DNA from: Deltaproteobacteria bacterium
GTDB taxonomy: Bacteria > Myxococcota > Kuafuiibacteriia > Kuafuiibacteriales > Kuafuiibacteriaceae
Length of the DNA stretch: 64,000 nt
Reading direction: 5' to 3'
Assembly: GCA_011526105.1 (NCBI GenBank)
Contig: WYAZ01000031.1
Span: 1 to 64,000 of the forward strand
In this document: piece after piece, positions 55,503 through 64,000 of the stretch
Position numbering within the stretch: the first letter of the stretch is position 1
Layout: each line of letters begins with the position of its first letter
Notes under the pieces: model-generated
Told to the model about the DNA's origin: nothing
Databases searched by the model: none
The model's input: only the letters and a program-made list of their open reading frames with translations
Program-made: the position numbers and the translations under genes

Positions 55503-56219
55503 TCAAGCCGCCGCCAGCTTCGTGAAGATCTGCTCGAGGGAGGCGCCGTGCTCGGCTTCGAGGTCGGCGATCTTCGCATCCGCCGCAATCTCGCCGCGCG
55601 CCACCATGATGATGCGCTCGCAGGTCGCGCGGACCTCGGACAGGATGTGCGTGGACAGGATGATGGTATGCCGACCGGACTTACCGAGGTCGATGATCAG
55701 GTTTCGGACCTGCTCGATCTGAATCGGATCGAGGCCGACGGTGGGCTCGTCGAGGATGAGGACATCGGGATCCTTGAGCAGCGCCTGCGCGATGCCGACG
55801 CGCTGCCGGTAGCCCTTGGAGATGTTGCGAATGAGCCGGGGAAGGATGTGGTCCACGCCGGCGAGGGTGGCGACACGCACCACCTCGGCTTTCAGCTCAG
55901 ACCTCGGGACGGCCTTGATCCGGCCCACGAAGGCCAGGTACTCGCGAACGGTCATGTCGAGATAAACGGGAGGGACTTCAGGCAGATAGCCGACGTGCCG
56001 CTTCACCGTCATCGGGTCTTCGAAGACGTCGATGCCGGCGATTCGGGCTCGCCCGGCGGTGGCCGGCAAGAAACCCACGAGCATGCGCATGGTGGTCGAT
56101 TTCCCGGCGCCGTTGGGCCCTAGAAAGCCCACGATCTCTCCTTTGTTCACTTTGAAGGACAGGTCCCTCACCGCGACATGATCGCGATAACGCTTGGTGA
56201 GGCCTTCGACTTCGATCAT
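55503..56219 (-). CDS. ABC transporter ATP-binding protein (GldA-like)
   Basis: 238 residues from the ATG at 56219. Walker A FLGPNGAGKST, signature NISKGYRQRVG (degenerate LSGGQ), Walker B DVLILDEPTVGLD and switch His in LSTH. It energises the permease/GldG-like complex. It heads the operon with a strong candidate promoter at 56260-56288. An in-frame start 69 bp upstream is less likely because it crosses the promoter. Confidence 0.9.
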   Translation of the reverse strand: MIEVEGLTKRYRDHVAVRDLSFKVNKGEIVGFLGPNGAGKSTTMRMLVGFLPATAGRARIAGIDVFEDPMTVKRHVGYLPEVPPVYLDMTVREYLAFVGRIKAVPRSELKAEVVRVATLAGVDHILPRLIRNISKGYRQRVGIAQALLKDPDVLILDEPTVGLDPIQIEQVRNLIIDLGKSGRHTIILSTHILSEVRATCERIIMVARGEIAADAKIADLEAEHGASLEQIFTKLAAA

Positions 56220-56259
56220 CAGCTTGAGTGAGGGGCTCGCAAGCAGCGCCGCGCGGGGG

Positions 56260-56288
56260 ATTACCGTCAAAGAGAAACCTTCTGTCAA
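56260..56288 (-). promoter_or_regulatory. Candidate promoter of the ABC/GldG operon
   Basis: On the minus strand TTGACA (56288-56283), 17-bp spacer, GGTAAT (56265-56260). The predicted start is about 34 nt upstream of the ATG at 56219. Confidence 0.5.
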
Positions 56289-56316
56289 GGGATCCCGTTG
56301 TGTTATAGCCCGACCG

Positions 56317-56988
56317 ATGATCGACGAGCGGGGGAATCAAGTGAGAAAGAAGCGCGTGCGCGTCGTGGGCCACGGGGTCTCCGGCGTCGCGTCGGCGCTC
56401 GCCGAGGCGCAAGGTCTAGCGGTGGTCACCCGGGCGAGCGAGGCCGACCTCGTCGTGCTCGAGACCGCCGAACCCAGCGAGGTCTCGAAGCTCGAGGGAC
56501 TCAGGCTCGTCATCGCACCGCGCCGTCTGAAACCCACGGAGGTCGGCGCGCTGCGCGAAGCCGGTGCGGCACGAGTTCTGGACGTCGAGTCGTGTCTGCT
56601 CGATCTCGCCTTCGCGTTCGGCGAGCTGCTCTTTCGTACTTCGGCCGAACAACGCCGCTACATGAAGTCGGTGGGCGGGCTCGAGGTGGCTTTCTTGGCC
56701 GCCGACGGCCGCGAAGAGAAGGGTCGGGCCCTGGTGCTCAAGCGCGGCGCCGCGGTCATCGAGAGCAGCTTCGAAGTGGAGGAGGGGGACCGTTTGATCC
56801 TCGCCTTCTTCCTCGGCGGTCGCAGGGTCCCGGTGCAGGGCCGAGTCGCGTGCCTGGCCAAAGACGGCTTCGGTATCGAGTTTCCGCTCTCGGACGAGAC
56901 CTGCGCCCCACGCCTGTTTGCCCTCGACGTGAGCGGCAGCGAGGCGCGGAGCTCGCGCAAGGTCATCCGAGCTCAGCCCTCGTCTTGA
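56317..56988 (+). CDS. PilZ-like domain protein
   Basis: 223 residues from the ATG at 56317. N-terminal half: small Rossmann-like receiver-type domain without phosphoryl Asp (RVVGHGVSGVASALAEAQGL). C-terminal half (about 125-205): PilZ-like barrel with LKRGAAVIESSFEVEEGDRLILAF and RVPVQGRVACLAKDGFGIEF (in part). The usual RxxxR/DxSxxG c-di-GMP motif is not obvious, so binding is uncertain. A TTATAG box ends 8 nt before the ATG, suggesting a leaderless transcript. Confidence 0.6.
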   Translation: MIDERGNQVRKKRVRVVGHGVSGVASALAEAQGLAVVTRASEADLVVLETAEPSEVSKLEGLRLVIAPRRLKPTEVGALREAGAARVLDVESCLLDLAFAFGELLFRTSAEQRRYMKSVGGLEVAFLAADGREEKGRALVLKRGAAVIESSFEVEEGDRLILAFFLGGRRVPVQGRVACLAKDGFGIEFPLSDETCAPRLFALDVSGSEARSSRKVIRAQPSS

Positions 56989-57015
56989 CTCGCCGCGCGT
57001 CCAAGAACGGGCGCT

Positions 57016-59019
57016 TCAGTCCAAGCTCTTCGGCACGACCACGAGATTCAGCAGCAGCTCGCCTTCAGGGTTGAAGGTGATGTCCAGCGTGGTCACGAAC
57101 GCCGTGTTCCCGCGTAGGGACTGGGCCGTGTAGAACCCGGACGCGAGGCCCATCGCCGCCCCCGCGGGCGCAGCGCCTCGAAGCACCTCGGTGGACCAGG
57201 TCGTGCCGAGACGACGCGCATACAGGAGATCCAAGTTGGTTCCGTCCTGATAAGCGATGGCCGGTCGTCCGGCGCCGTCGAAGACGAGCGAGGCGTCGGC
57301 GCCCACGACGCGGATGTTCGGTGGCGTGAGCCCGGAGTCGATGAGCTCCTTCGTGTTCGTGCCGAGGTCGTAGTAGTAGAGCCGGTCGTTCGTGACGTCG
57401 AGATAGGCGATGGCGATGTTACCGCTCGCCGAGATCGCGATGCTCGCGTGCTGTCCGCTGTCGGTGGGGGTCACGGGATCATCACCGTCGAGCACGCGAA
57501 CCGTGAAACCGGTTGCGCTGCGGGTTGCATACTTCAAGACCCGGTCCACGCGATCGTAGAACGCGATGTGCGGGGTCCCGTCGATCGCGAGCGCCAGCGA
57601 GGCGAACAGCCCGGTGGCCTCGACGAGATCATCGAAGATGACGATCGGCACCTTGTCCTCGCACGTGGGTGTTCCGGCACGATCCACACAGGCGACATCG
57701 TTTGCCGTGCAGTCCTGACAGCCCAAAACGGTCGGCTCGCAGGCCGGGCCGTTCGTGCCGTCTACGCAGGCTGCGTTCTGTCCGCATCCGCCGCCGCAGA
57801 TGGGCTCCGGCTTGATCCGTTGGTCGACGACCTCGATGCTCCAATCCGCGGCGGAGCCGGGGTTGGGCACACGCGCGGTGGCGAGCTTGAGCGCAGTCAT
57901 GGGCGTAGGGTCTGCGCCGATGGTGCCCTCGGCCATGAGATAGGCGATGCGCGGGAGTCCGTCCGCGCCGACCGCGAGGCTGGTGTAGAGGCCGGTGTTG
58001 CCGGACTCGTCGACTGAGCTCTGGCTCCAGGTGCCCCCGGTGCGACGTGCGTACTTCAGCGTTCCGCCGGTCTCGTCACGATACGCGACGTGGACGCTGC
58101 CGCTCGTCTCGCGGTCGATGGAGGTGTGCGTGCCGACGTTCGTACCGAGGTCGATGCGGCCGCCGCGGGGACCGTTGGGGTCGCCGACGATGTCGCCGCT
58201 GGTGGGCACGCCGTCTACGTAGTTCACGCCGACGCGGCGCCCCTGTGCGTCGAAGCGCGCGATGACGAGGTCTCCGTAGACCTGGTCATAGGCGCTCACC
58301 AGAACCTCGTCGCTGGTGTTGGTGATGTCGGCGTAGAAGCCGAGCTGACCCGGCAAGACCGGCGGCAGGGTCTTGCACTCGCATCGGAGGAAGCAGCAGA
58401 CCGGCCCGGACATCGTGTCCGGATCCGTGAGGACCAACATCTCGCCCGCGGCGCAGGTCTGCGTGCAGTCGGTGGCCGGCGCAACGCCCGCGTCGCCGGT
58501 GGCCGCGCGCTCCGCTCGATAGCAGGTGTTGGAATCGATGTCGCAGACTTGGCCGGCGGCGCAGCCCCCCTCGCAAGGCGCGTACAGCACGCACCGCTGG
58601 TTGAAGCAGCTTCGTCCTTCTGCGCAATCGGCGTTGCCGTTGCAGGACTGAGTTCCATACGGACCCGTCATGTTGGTCACGTTGGGGTAGCCACAAAAGG
58701 TCCCCCCCCGAAACTCGATGCACCGCTGTCCCGGGACTTTGCATTCTTGGTCTCTGGAGCAGGAGACAATCTGATCGGCGCAGAAGCCGGCGGCGATGTT
58801 GCACTTCTGTCCCGGGCAGCAGTCCCCATCCGCGAGGCAGCGGCCTTCTTTGCATTGGCCGTCGCGATACGCCTGATTGCCCGGACAGACTTTATCGAGT
58901 TCGCACTTCGGGTCGTCCGGCGGTGTCGTGAGGATGTCCTCGTCACAGCTGCAGGCGGCGAAGGGCAGCGCAAGGAGGAGGAGGCACGCCCGAAGCGGGA
59001 ATGGAGACAGGGCTTTCAT
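57016..59019 (-). CDS. Cys-rich secreted lipoprotein
   Basis: 667 residues from the ATG at 59019. The signal peptide ends ALPFAAC, a lipobox. The N-terminal third is Cys-rich with knottin-like repeats (CPGNQAYRDGQCKEGRCLADGDCC, in part); a beta-rich region with repeated HTSIDR/HVAYRD, ASIAISASGNIAIAY and AIAYQDG motifs resembles a propeller of surface proteins. Function unknown, typical of predatory deltaproteobacteria. Confidence 0.65.
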   Translation of the reverse strand: MKALSPFPLRACLLLLALPFAACSCDEDILTTPPDDPKCELDKVCPGNQAYRDGQCKEGRCLADGDCCPGQKCNIAAGFCADQIVSCSRDQECKVPGQRCIEFRGGTFCGYPNVTNMTGPYGTQSCNGNADCAEGRSCFNQRCVLYAPCEGGCAAGQVCDIDSNTCYRAERAATGDAGVAPATDCTQTCAAGEMLVLTDPDTMSGPVCCFLRCECKTLPPVLPGQLGFYADITNTSDEVLVSAYDQVYGDLVIARFDAQGRRVGVNYVDGVPTSGDIVGDPNGPRGGRIDLGTNVGTHTSIDRETSGSVHVAYRDETGGTLKYARRTGGTWSQSSVDESGNTGLYTSLAVGADGLPRIAYLMAEGTIGADPTPMTALKLATARVPNPGSAADWSIEVVDQRIKPEPICGGGCGQNAACVDGTNGPACEPTVLGCQDCTANDVACVDRAGTPTCEDKVPIVIFDDLVEATGLFASLALAIDGTPHIAFYDRVDRVLKYATRSATGFTVRVLDGDDPVTPTDSGQHASIAISASGNIAIAYLDVTNDRLYYYDLGTNTKELIDSGLTPPNIRVVGADASLVFDGAGRPAIAYQDGTNLDLLYARRLGTTWSTEVLRGAAPAGAAMGLASGFYTAQSLRGNTAFVTTLDITFNPEGELLLNLVVVPKSLD

Positions 59020-59115
59020 CCGGGACTTCAGCGACTCTAGCACGTGGGCCCTCGCCTCCTTGAATACGACGATCAGAGCGAAACGGGCGTAAAACCGCGA
59101 TGCTAACGCGACGCG

Positions 59116-60252
59116 TCAGCGCCTCAGCTGCCCTAGCAGGTCCGGGAGGCACGACAGCAGTGCATCGATGTCCTCGGGCCGGGTTCGTGCGCCGGTCGAG
59201 AACCGCACCGCGCTCTTCGCATCTTCGCTCGAAAATCCCATGGCCAAGAGGACGTGGGACGGTTCGAGGCTTCCGGATGAGCACGCGCTCCCGCTCGAGG
59301 CCGCGATGCCGGCGAGATCGAGCGCCTGGAGCAGGGCATCACCTTCGATCCCCGAGAAGATAGCGCTGGTGGTCCCAGGGGCGCGCGCGCTTTCGGACCC
59401 GACGATCGAGACCTCGGGCACGAGCCGCAGTCCGGCTTCGAGCCGATCTCTGAGCGCGAGCAGGCGAACGATCTCGATCTCGCGCTCCGCTTCGGCCCGC
59501 TCGAGCGCGATCGACAGGGCGGTCGCGAGCACGATCGGCTCCGTGCCCCCGCGGTATCCGCGTTCTTGAGGCCCCCCGAGCAGCTCGGGTCGGAGCTGCA
59601 GAGCCTCGCGGGAGATCAGCGCCCCGATGCCGGAAGGGGCGCCGAGCTTGTGGCCGGAGAGCGTGAAGAGATCGGCCTCGACGGGGAGCGGGCGCTTGCC
59701 CGCGGCTTGCACGGCATCGACGTGTACGCGGGCACCGGCCGCGTGGGCGAGGCGAATGACCTCCGAGACGGGGCTCTCGACGCCCGTCTCGTTGTTGACC
59801 GCCATGACCGAGACCAAGGTGGTGGGTCGTTGGAGCGCACGCCTCAGCGCTTCGAGATCGAGCGCCCCGTTGCGATCGACGGGCAGGATCTCGAGGTCCA
59901 CGCCCTCTCTGGCCAGCCGGCGGGCAGGCTCGAGCACCGACGGGTGTTCCACCGCCGAGACGAGCAGGCGAGGTGAGCGCGTTCGGTCTCCAAGCAGGGC
60001 CCCTCGGAGCGCGAGGTTGTTCGCCTCCGTGCCTCCGCTCGTGAAGATGATCTCGCTGGGCTTTCGAAGGGTGAGCTGCGCGATGCGTGTGCGAGCTTGC
60101 TCGAGATGCTTGCGCGCGCGCTGCCCGGACCAGTGCACGCTCGAGGCGTTGCCGAAGAGGTCCAGTTCCAGCGCTTGGATCAGCCAATCCCGAACCTCGG
60201 GCGACAGAGGAGCGGTGGCGTTGTAGTCGAGGTAGATCCGCACGGACGCCAC
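59116..60252 (-). CDS. Cysteine desulfurase (IscS/NifS family)
   Basis: 378 residues. PLP lysine K202 in LSGHKLGAP, H103 in SAVEHPS, and active-site Cys324 in ASSGSACSSGS. The N-terminus YLDYNATAPLSPEV is typical. It supplies sulfur for Fe-S clusters and thio-modified nucleosides. No IscU/SufU gene lies nearby. It follows the SOD gene by 21 bp on the same strand and may be cotranscribed with it. Confidence 0.92.
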   Translation of the reverse strand: MASVRIYLDYNATAPLSPEVRDWLIQALELDLFGNASSVHWSGQRARKHLEQARTRIAQLTLRKPSEIIFTSGGTEANNLALRGALLGDRTRSPRLLVSAVEHPSVLEPARRLAREGVDLEILPVDRNGALDLEALRRALQRPTTLVSVMAVNNETGVESPVSEVIRLAHAAGARVHVDAVQAAGKRPLPVEADLFTLSGHKLGAPSGIGALISREALQLRPELLGGPQERGYRGGTEPIVLATALSIALERAEAEREIEIVRLLALRDRLEAGLRLVPEVSIVGSESARAPGTTSAIFSGIEGDALLQALDLAGIAASSGSACSSGSLEPSHVLLAMGFSSEDAKSAVRFSTGARTRPEDIDALLSCLPDLLGQLRR

Positions 60253-60273
60253 GAGGTCGGCCGAGGCCGAAGC

Positions 60274-60846
60274 TCAGAGGTTCTTGTTGGCGAAGTCCCA
60301 GTTCACGAGCTTCCACCAGGCCTCGAGATAGGTGGGGCGCGCGTTCCGGTAGTCGATGTAGTAGGCGTGCTCCCAGACGTCGCAGGTGAGCACCGGGGTC
60401 TTGCCGTCGCGAAGCGGGCATCCCGCGTTGCTGGTCGCGACGATCTCGAGCTTGTCACCGCTCTTGACCAGCCAAGCCCAGCCCGAGCCGAACTGGTTCA
60501 TGGCCGCCGCGGTGAAGGCCTCCTTGAACTTGTCGAAGCTCCCCCACGTCTTGTTGATGGCGTCCGCGGCTTTTCCGCTGGGCGCACCGCCACCCTTGGG
60601 GCTCATGCTGTTCCAGTAGAAGGTGTGGTTCCACACCTGTGCCGCGTTGTTGAAGACGCCGCCTTCCGTGGTCTTGATGAGCTCTTCGAGCGACTTGCCT
60701 TGGTTGGGGGTGCCTTCGAGCAGGCCGTTCAGCTTGGTGACGTAGGCGTTGTGGTGTTTGCCATGGTGGAACTCGAGCGTCTCCGCCGAGATGTGTGGGG
60801 CGAGTGCGTCCTTCGAGTAGGGAAGCTCGGGCAAGGTAAAGGGCAT
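60274..60846 (-). CDS. sodB: Fe/Mn-type superoxide dismutase
   Basis: 190 residues from the ATG at 60846 with a GGAGGAG site; the next upstream start (60897) would add a non-homologous tail. Metal ligands are in family positions: H27 (LEFHHGKHH), a His in WNHTFYWN, and Asp/His in [22 protein letters not shown] favours Fe over Mn, though this is not decisive. It detoxifies superoxide. Candidate promoter at 60889-60917 (TTGACA and a weak -10). Confidence 0.9.
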   Translation of the reverse strand: MPFTLPELPYSKDALAPHISAETLEFHHGKHHNAYVTKLNGLLEGTPNQGKSLEELIKTTEGGVFNNAAQVWNHTFYWNSMSPKGGGAPSGKAADAINKTWGSFDKFKEAFTAAAMNQFGSGWAWLVKSGDKLEIVATSNAGCPLRDGKTPVLTCDVWEHAYYIDYRNARPTYLEAWWKLVNWDFANKNL

Positions 60847-60888
60847 GGTTCTCTCCTCCGGTGCGCAGTGAAGCGCGTTGAACCGGCT

Positions 60889-60917
60889 TGGTTTCACGGG
60901 GCCAGGGGGTCTGTCAA
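60889..60917 (-). promoter_or_regulatory. Possible promoter of the SOD gene
   Basis: Minus strand TTGACA (60917-60912), 17-bp spacer, AAACCA (60894-60889). The -35 is perfect and the -10 weak. Confidence 0.35.
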
Positions 60918-60931
60918 GAGTGGCGCTGAAC

Positions 60932-62056
60932 TCAGGCGTTCGCAGCGCGGCTGCGACCGTGAGGTCTCTTGCCGTTCTTTGGCGATTCGGACGCCTCTGC
61001 GGCGATCATGCGATGCGAGGTCTTGGGATCTTCGCCGAACGCGGTGAGGATCTCGCCCAACACTTTGCGGCGCAGAGTGCCCCTCGACCTTGGCGTTCGG
61101 TCTCCCATGGGGATGCGTGCGCCCGCCATCTGTCCGTGTCCACCGGCGCCGCCCAAACCCGACTTGGCCACGATGCCGTGGATGATCTTCCCGAGGTTGC
61201 GATTGCGGGTTCGCGTGCGCAGCGAGAAGAACAGCGAATCCTCGAACCATCCAGTGGCGACCGCGTGCTTGATGCCTTCGATCTGCAACAAGCGATCGGC
61301 GATCTCGGCGCACAGATCTGGGGTGTAGACCGGGCCGAGGTCCGCGACGATGGTGTGGCCGTAGATCTTTCCGCGCTGAATGGCCTTGTTGAGGATGCGG
61401 AAGTACTCCATCGGCACCTGCGGATTCTCGATCTCGTTCAAGAGCGCGGGGTCCATCAGCGGGAATAAGTACAGATAAGAGGCGACATCGGCCGGACGTG
61501 TGAGCCGCGCAAGATCGCGCGTGTCCGACTTGAGCCCGTAGAAGAGCGCGGTGGCGACTTCGGGTGGAGGGGTGAGCCCGGCCGCCCGCACGAGCTCGGT
61601 GACCTTGGTGGAGGTCGTACCGACGTCGCCGCCGACGTCGAAGTAGACCGGCTTCTCGCCTTCGAGTTCGCGTTCGAAGTGGTGGTCCACGACGATGTCC
61701 GGCATTCGGTCTTTCGGCAGAGAGTGGTTTCCGACCTCGGGCTGCGTATCGAGCAGCGCCAAGAGGTCGGCGTTCTTGAAGTCCGAGTTTGTGGTGCGCT
61801 TGAGCTTGATCCCGAGGACCTTCACCATCGCCCGGTTCTCGGCTCGGCCGACGATGCCGCCGTACCCAACGATCCCCTCGATGCCGAGCTTCTCGCGAAG
61901 GAGCCACACGAGGCCGAGGCTCGAGGCGATGGTGTCTGGATCCGGGAAGTCGTGGGTCTGCGCGATGAAGAAGCTCTTCCCGCGAGCGACCCGGAGCAAC
62001 TCTTCGACCTTGGGAAGAGCGCGCTCAATGCACTCTTCCGTGGAGGGAACGTGCAC
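60932..62056 (-). CDS. DHH-family phosphoesterase (NrnA-like)
   Basis: 374 residues from a GTG at 62056. Motif I is degenerate ([11 protein letters not shown] in place of H-x-N-x-D-x-D-x-x-x-S), motif II is LLDTQPEVG, motif III is VVDHHFE, and the DHHA1 domain ends [23 protein letters not shown]1 enzymes degrade nanoRNA, pAp or cyclic dinucleotides. Divergent from the kinase gene across 134 bp. The C-terminal Lys/Arg-rich tail ([15 protein letters not shown]) is unusual. Confidence 0.75.
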   Translation of the reverse strand: MHVPSTEECIERALPKVEELLRVARGKSFFIAQTHDFPDPDTIASSLGLVWLLREKLGIEGIVGYGGIVGRAENRAMVKVLGIKLKRTTNSDFKNADLLALLDTQPEVGNHSLPKDRMPDIVVDHHFERELEGEKPVYFDVGGDVGTTSTKVTELVRAAGLTPPPEVATALFYGLKSDTRDLARLTRPADVASYLYLFPLMDPALLNEIENPQVPMEYFRILNKAIQRGKIYGHTIVADLGPVYTPDLCAEIADRLLQIEGIKHAVATGWFEDSLFFSLRTRTRNRNLGKIIHGIVAKSGLGGAGGHGQMAGARIPMGDRTPRSRGTLRRKVLGEILTAFGEDPKTSHRMIAAEASESPKNGKRPHGRSRAANA

Positions 62057-62190
62057 GGGACCGGGAGTGTCCGGCGCAACCTGGAGCGAGTCAAGGCGGC
62101 GGTGGGCGGAGGTCCGGTTCTGTCTGACCCCGATTTCCCCTGCAGCGGGTACTGTGTCCCAAACCCGAGGTCCAGGTAAGATCGAGCGTC

Positions 62191-64000
62191 TTGCGCCCGG
62201 GAGAGACCATCGCCGGCCGATACGAGCTCGTGCGGCTCGCGCGAGGTGGAGCATCGGGGATGGTCTTCGAGGCGCAGGATCGTGAACGCGCTTCGAAGGT
62301 GGCGTTGAAGCTCATTCACACCCACCGGAACGACGACGCTTTTCGGGCTCGCGTCGAGCGCGAGATCGAGATCTTGAAGACGCTCAACCACCCGAACGTA
62401 GTCCGGTATCTCGATTCAGGGGTTGCGGACGGCACGATGATCTATCTCGCGCTCGAGTGGCTCGAAGGAGAGGATCTCGCCGACTACTGTGCGAAGCGCA
62501 CCTTGCCGCTCGGGATCGCCCTGAGGCTCTGCCGTCAGATCGCCTCCGCGCTGTCCGCGGCTCACGCGAGAGGAATCGTCCATCGCGACGTGAAGCCCGC
62601 CAATGTGTTCCTCGTGAATCCCGAGACGCCGACGCCCGAGGCTCGTCTCTTGGACTTCGGGGTGGCCAAGCAGAGTGAGGTCGCGGGGGTGACCCAGGCT
62701 GGCGCGATCCTCGGCACCGCGAGCTACATGGCCCCGGAACAAGCGCATCACGCACGCAAGGTCGATGGCCGAGCGGATGTCTTCAGCTTGGGGGTCGTGC
62801 TCTTCGAGCTGATCGCCGGGCGGCTACCTTGGGCCAGTCACTCCGAGCTGGCGCGCCTCGCGCGCATTCTCGTCGAGGCTGCGATTCCCATTGCCGAGAT
62901 CTGTCCCGAGCTTCCCTCGCGCGTGTCGAGCCTCGTGGATGCGATGCTGCACGTCGAGGCGGAGAAGCGCGTTCAGGACATGGAACGCGTGGTCGAGGAG
63001 CTTGGCGACGCGCTCGAACAACTGGATGCGGATCTCCTCGGCCGAGTGTACGCACCCACGGTGCCGCTGTCCGCCATCGAGAGCTTTGGACGCGAGGACA
63101 CCAAGTCGATCCAAGCGTCCGAGCTTCGCTTCGGTCGGTCCGAGGTGACTCCGATCTTCGAGACGACCAGCGTTCGAACCGAGCCCTTTGGTGAGCTGCG
63201 TCCATCGGGCTCGGACAAGGGCGGAATCCCGGCCGCTCGGATGGAAGAGGGCAATTCGCTCTCGCATGTGCAGCTTCATGGCCGGGGAGAACTGATTGGG
63301 CGTGACGCGGTCCTGGAGCGGCTCCGCAACGAGGTCCTCCGGGCGCTGACCATGCGCGCGCCGACCTGTGTGCTCGTGGTCGGCGCCGCCGGGGCCGGCA
63401 AGACGCGGATCCGGACGGAGCTGCAGCGTCGCCTCAAGGAGCTCCCGCAAAAACCCACCGTGCTCGCGGGTCGGGCCGAAGAGCCGGTGCGGGCCGCGCC
63501 CTACCGCTTTCTGCGCCGGCTCTTGTTGCTCGACGCGCGCGTGTTTCCCGACGATCCCGTCGAGGAGCGACGGCGCAAGGTGAGTCGCCTCGTCCCGGCG
63601 CCCGAGGTGGTGAGCCGCGCCATGAGGACCACAGCCCGCGGGCGCGCTGACTGGCTCGATCGTCCGTCGGTGGTGGCGCTCTTGGCCGATGGGTTCGACG
63701 CCGACGCGGGCGAATCGGATGCGCGAGACTCCGATCGTCAGGTCGCGCTTTCGCTCCTGGGTTCGGTGCTCGACGTGCCGTTTCCCTCCCCGTTTCCGCT
63801 CGAGTCCATCCACGGGGATCCGACGATCTTCGGCGCCGAACTCGAGCGAACGCTCGACCTGGTCTTCGCCGAGCGCGCAAAGAGCGAGGCTCTCATTCTG
63901 CTCGTGGACGATGCGCATTTGCTCGATCGAAAGAGCGCCGAGTTGCTCGCGGGATTGGTCTCCGAGGGGCGCAAGGGGCGCCTCGCGGTGATCGCCTTCG
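62191..64000 (+). CDS. Ser/Thr protein kinase-AAA ATPase fusion (3' end beyond window)
   Basis: At least 603 residues; the gene runs off the right edge. TTG start at 62191 (no in-frame ATG nearby). A Hanks-type kinase occupies about 10-270: G-loop LARGGASGMV, Lys40 (VALK), HRDVKPAN (131-138), DFG (155-157), APE. After a linker an AAA/AAA_16-type ATPase has Walker A GAAGAGKT (K404) and Walker B LLVDDAHLL (D573). This architecture is common in myxobacterial signalling networks. The remaining C-terminal region would determine the input or output. Confidence 0.9.
   Translation, partial: MRPGETIAGRYELVRLARGGASGMVFEAQDRERASKVALKLIHTHRNDDAFRARVEREIEILKTLNHPNVVRYLDSGVADGTMIYLALEWLEGEDLADYCAKRTLPLGIALRLCRQIASALSAAHARGIVHRDVKPANVFLVNPETPTPEARLLDFGVAKQSEVAGVTQAGAILGTASYMAPEQAHHARKVDGRADVFSLGVVLFELIAGRLPWASHSELARLARILVEAAIPIAEICPELPSRVSSLVDAMLHVEAEKRVQDMERVVEELGDALEQLDADLLGRVYAPTVPLSAIESFGREDTKSIQASELRFGRSEVTPIFETTSVRTEPFGELRPSGSDKGGIPAARMEEGNSLSHVQLHGRGELIGRDAVLERLRNEVLRALTMRAPTCVLVVGAAGAGKTRIRTELQRRLKELPQKPTVLAGRAEEPVRAAPYRFLRRLLLLDARVFPDDPVEERRRKVSRLVPAPEVVSRAMRTTARGRADWLDRPSVVALLADGFDADAGESDARDSDRQVALSLLGSVLDVPFPSPFPLESIHGDPTIFGAELERTLDLVFAERAKSEALILLVDDAHLLDRKSAELLAGLVSEGRKGRLAVIAF

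Overview
The window is GC-rich, tightly packed bacterial chromosome. It fits a predatory or gliding deltaproteobacterium (Myxococcota, Polyangia-like). The pointers are a MYXO-CTERM-type tail on a secreted zincin, lipoproteins with Asp/Thr/Gly-rich linkers, a Ser/Thr kinase fused to an AAA ATPase, a PilY1/minor pilin operon and a GldG/DUF4340-type ABC module. The phylum is inferred from gene content; no rRNA is present.

Left host region (1-15.9 kb): a phage-holin-superfamily membrane protein, metF, and a possible envelope cluster (M23 peptidase, M15-type peptidase, a divergent SecA with an N-terminal extension, an HExxH protein). Next come a membrane protein, a HEPN-like protein, lipoproteins, homoserine dehydrogenase, the secreted zincin and an acyl-CoA/leucine-catabolism-type set (HMG-CoA lyase, SCP2 protein, CaiB/BaiF CoA-transferase). 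The region ends at an initiator tRNA gene.

Integrated element (15,886-36,242): 20.3 kb inserted in the initiator tRNA. It is bounded by a 44-bp perfect direct repeat that begins at the first base of the anticodon loop. It encodes a tyrosine integrase, an AlpA-like HTH protein and a PrimPol/D5-type primase-helicase, a replication-capable, satellite-like backbone with no recognisable structural phage genes. The cargo looks like defence: a DUF3800 protein, an XRE regulator with divergent small genes, a type I restriction-modification operon (hsdM-hsdS-hsdR), a DUF6602 nuclease-like protein and a YgjP-like metallopeptidase. Beyond these lie a PIN-GNAT-PUA/EVE-like three-domain protein overlapped by an ASCH protein, a HEPN protein, a zinc-ribbon protein and an unknown protein. 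The middle of the element (19.2-30.4 kb) contains 19 copies of the octamer TCCAGAAA on either strand, in several reading frames. I found none in the other ~53 kb. This is the strongest unexplained signal in the window, and the PIN-GNAT-EVE/ASCH pair is the best candidate for an undescribed system.

Right host region (36.2-64 kb): a small membrane protein, a type IV minor-pilin/PilY1 operon and a membrane-embedded spermidine-synthase-like protein lacking a conventional start codon. These are followed by a phosphatidylserine-decarboxylase-like operon, TPR and CBS proteins, a class I glutamine amidotransferase-like hydrolase and an ABC/GldG/DUF4340 operon. The region closes with a PilZ-like protein, a Cys-rich lipoprotein, cysteine desulfurase, Fe-type superoxide dismutase, a DHH phosphoesterase and a kinase-AAA protein running off the right edge. 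Several host genes have a -10-like box 7-9 nt before the start codon, suggesting leaderless transcripts.
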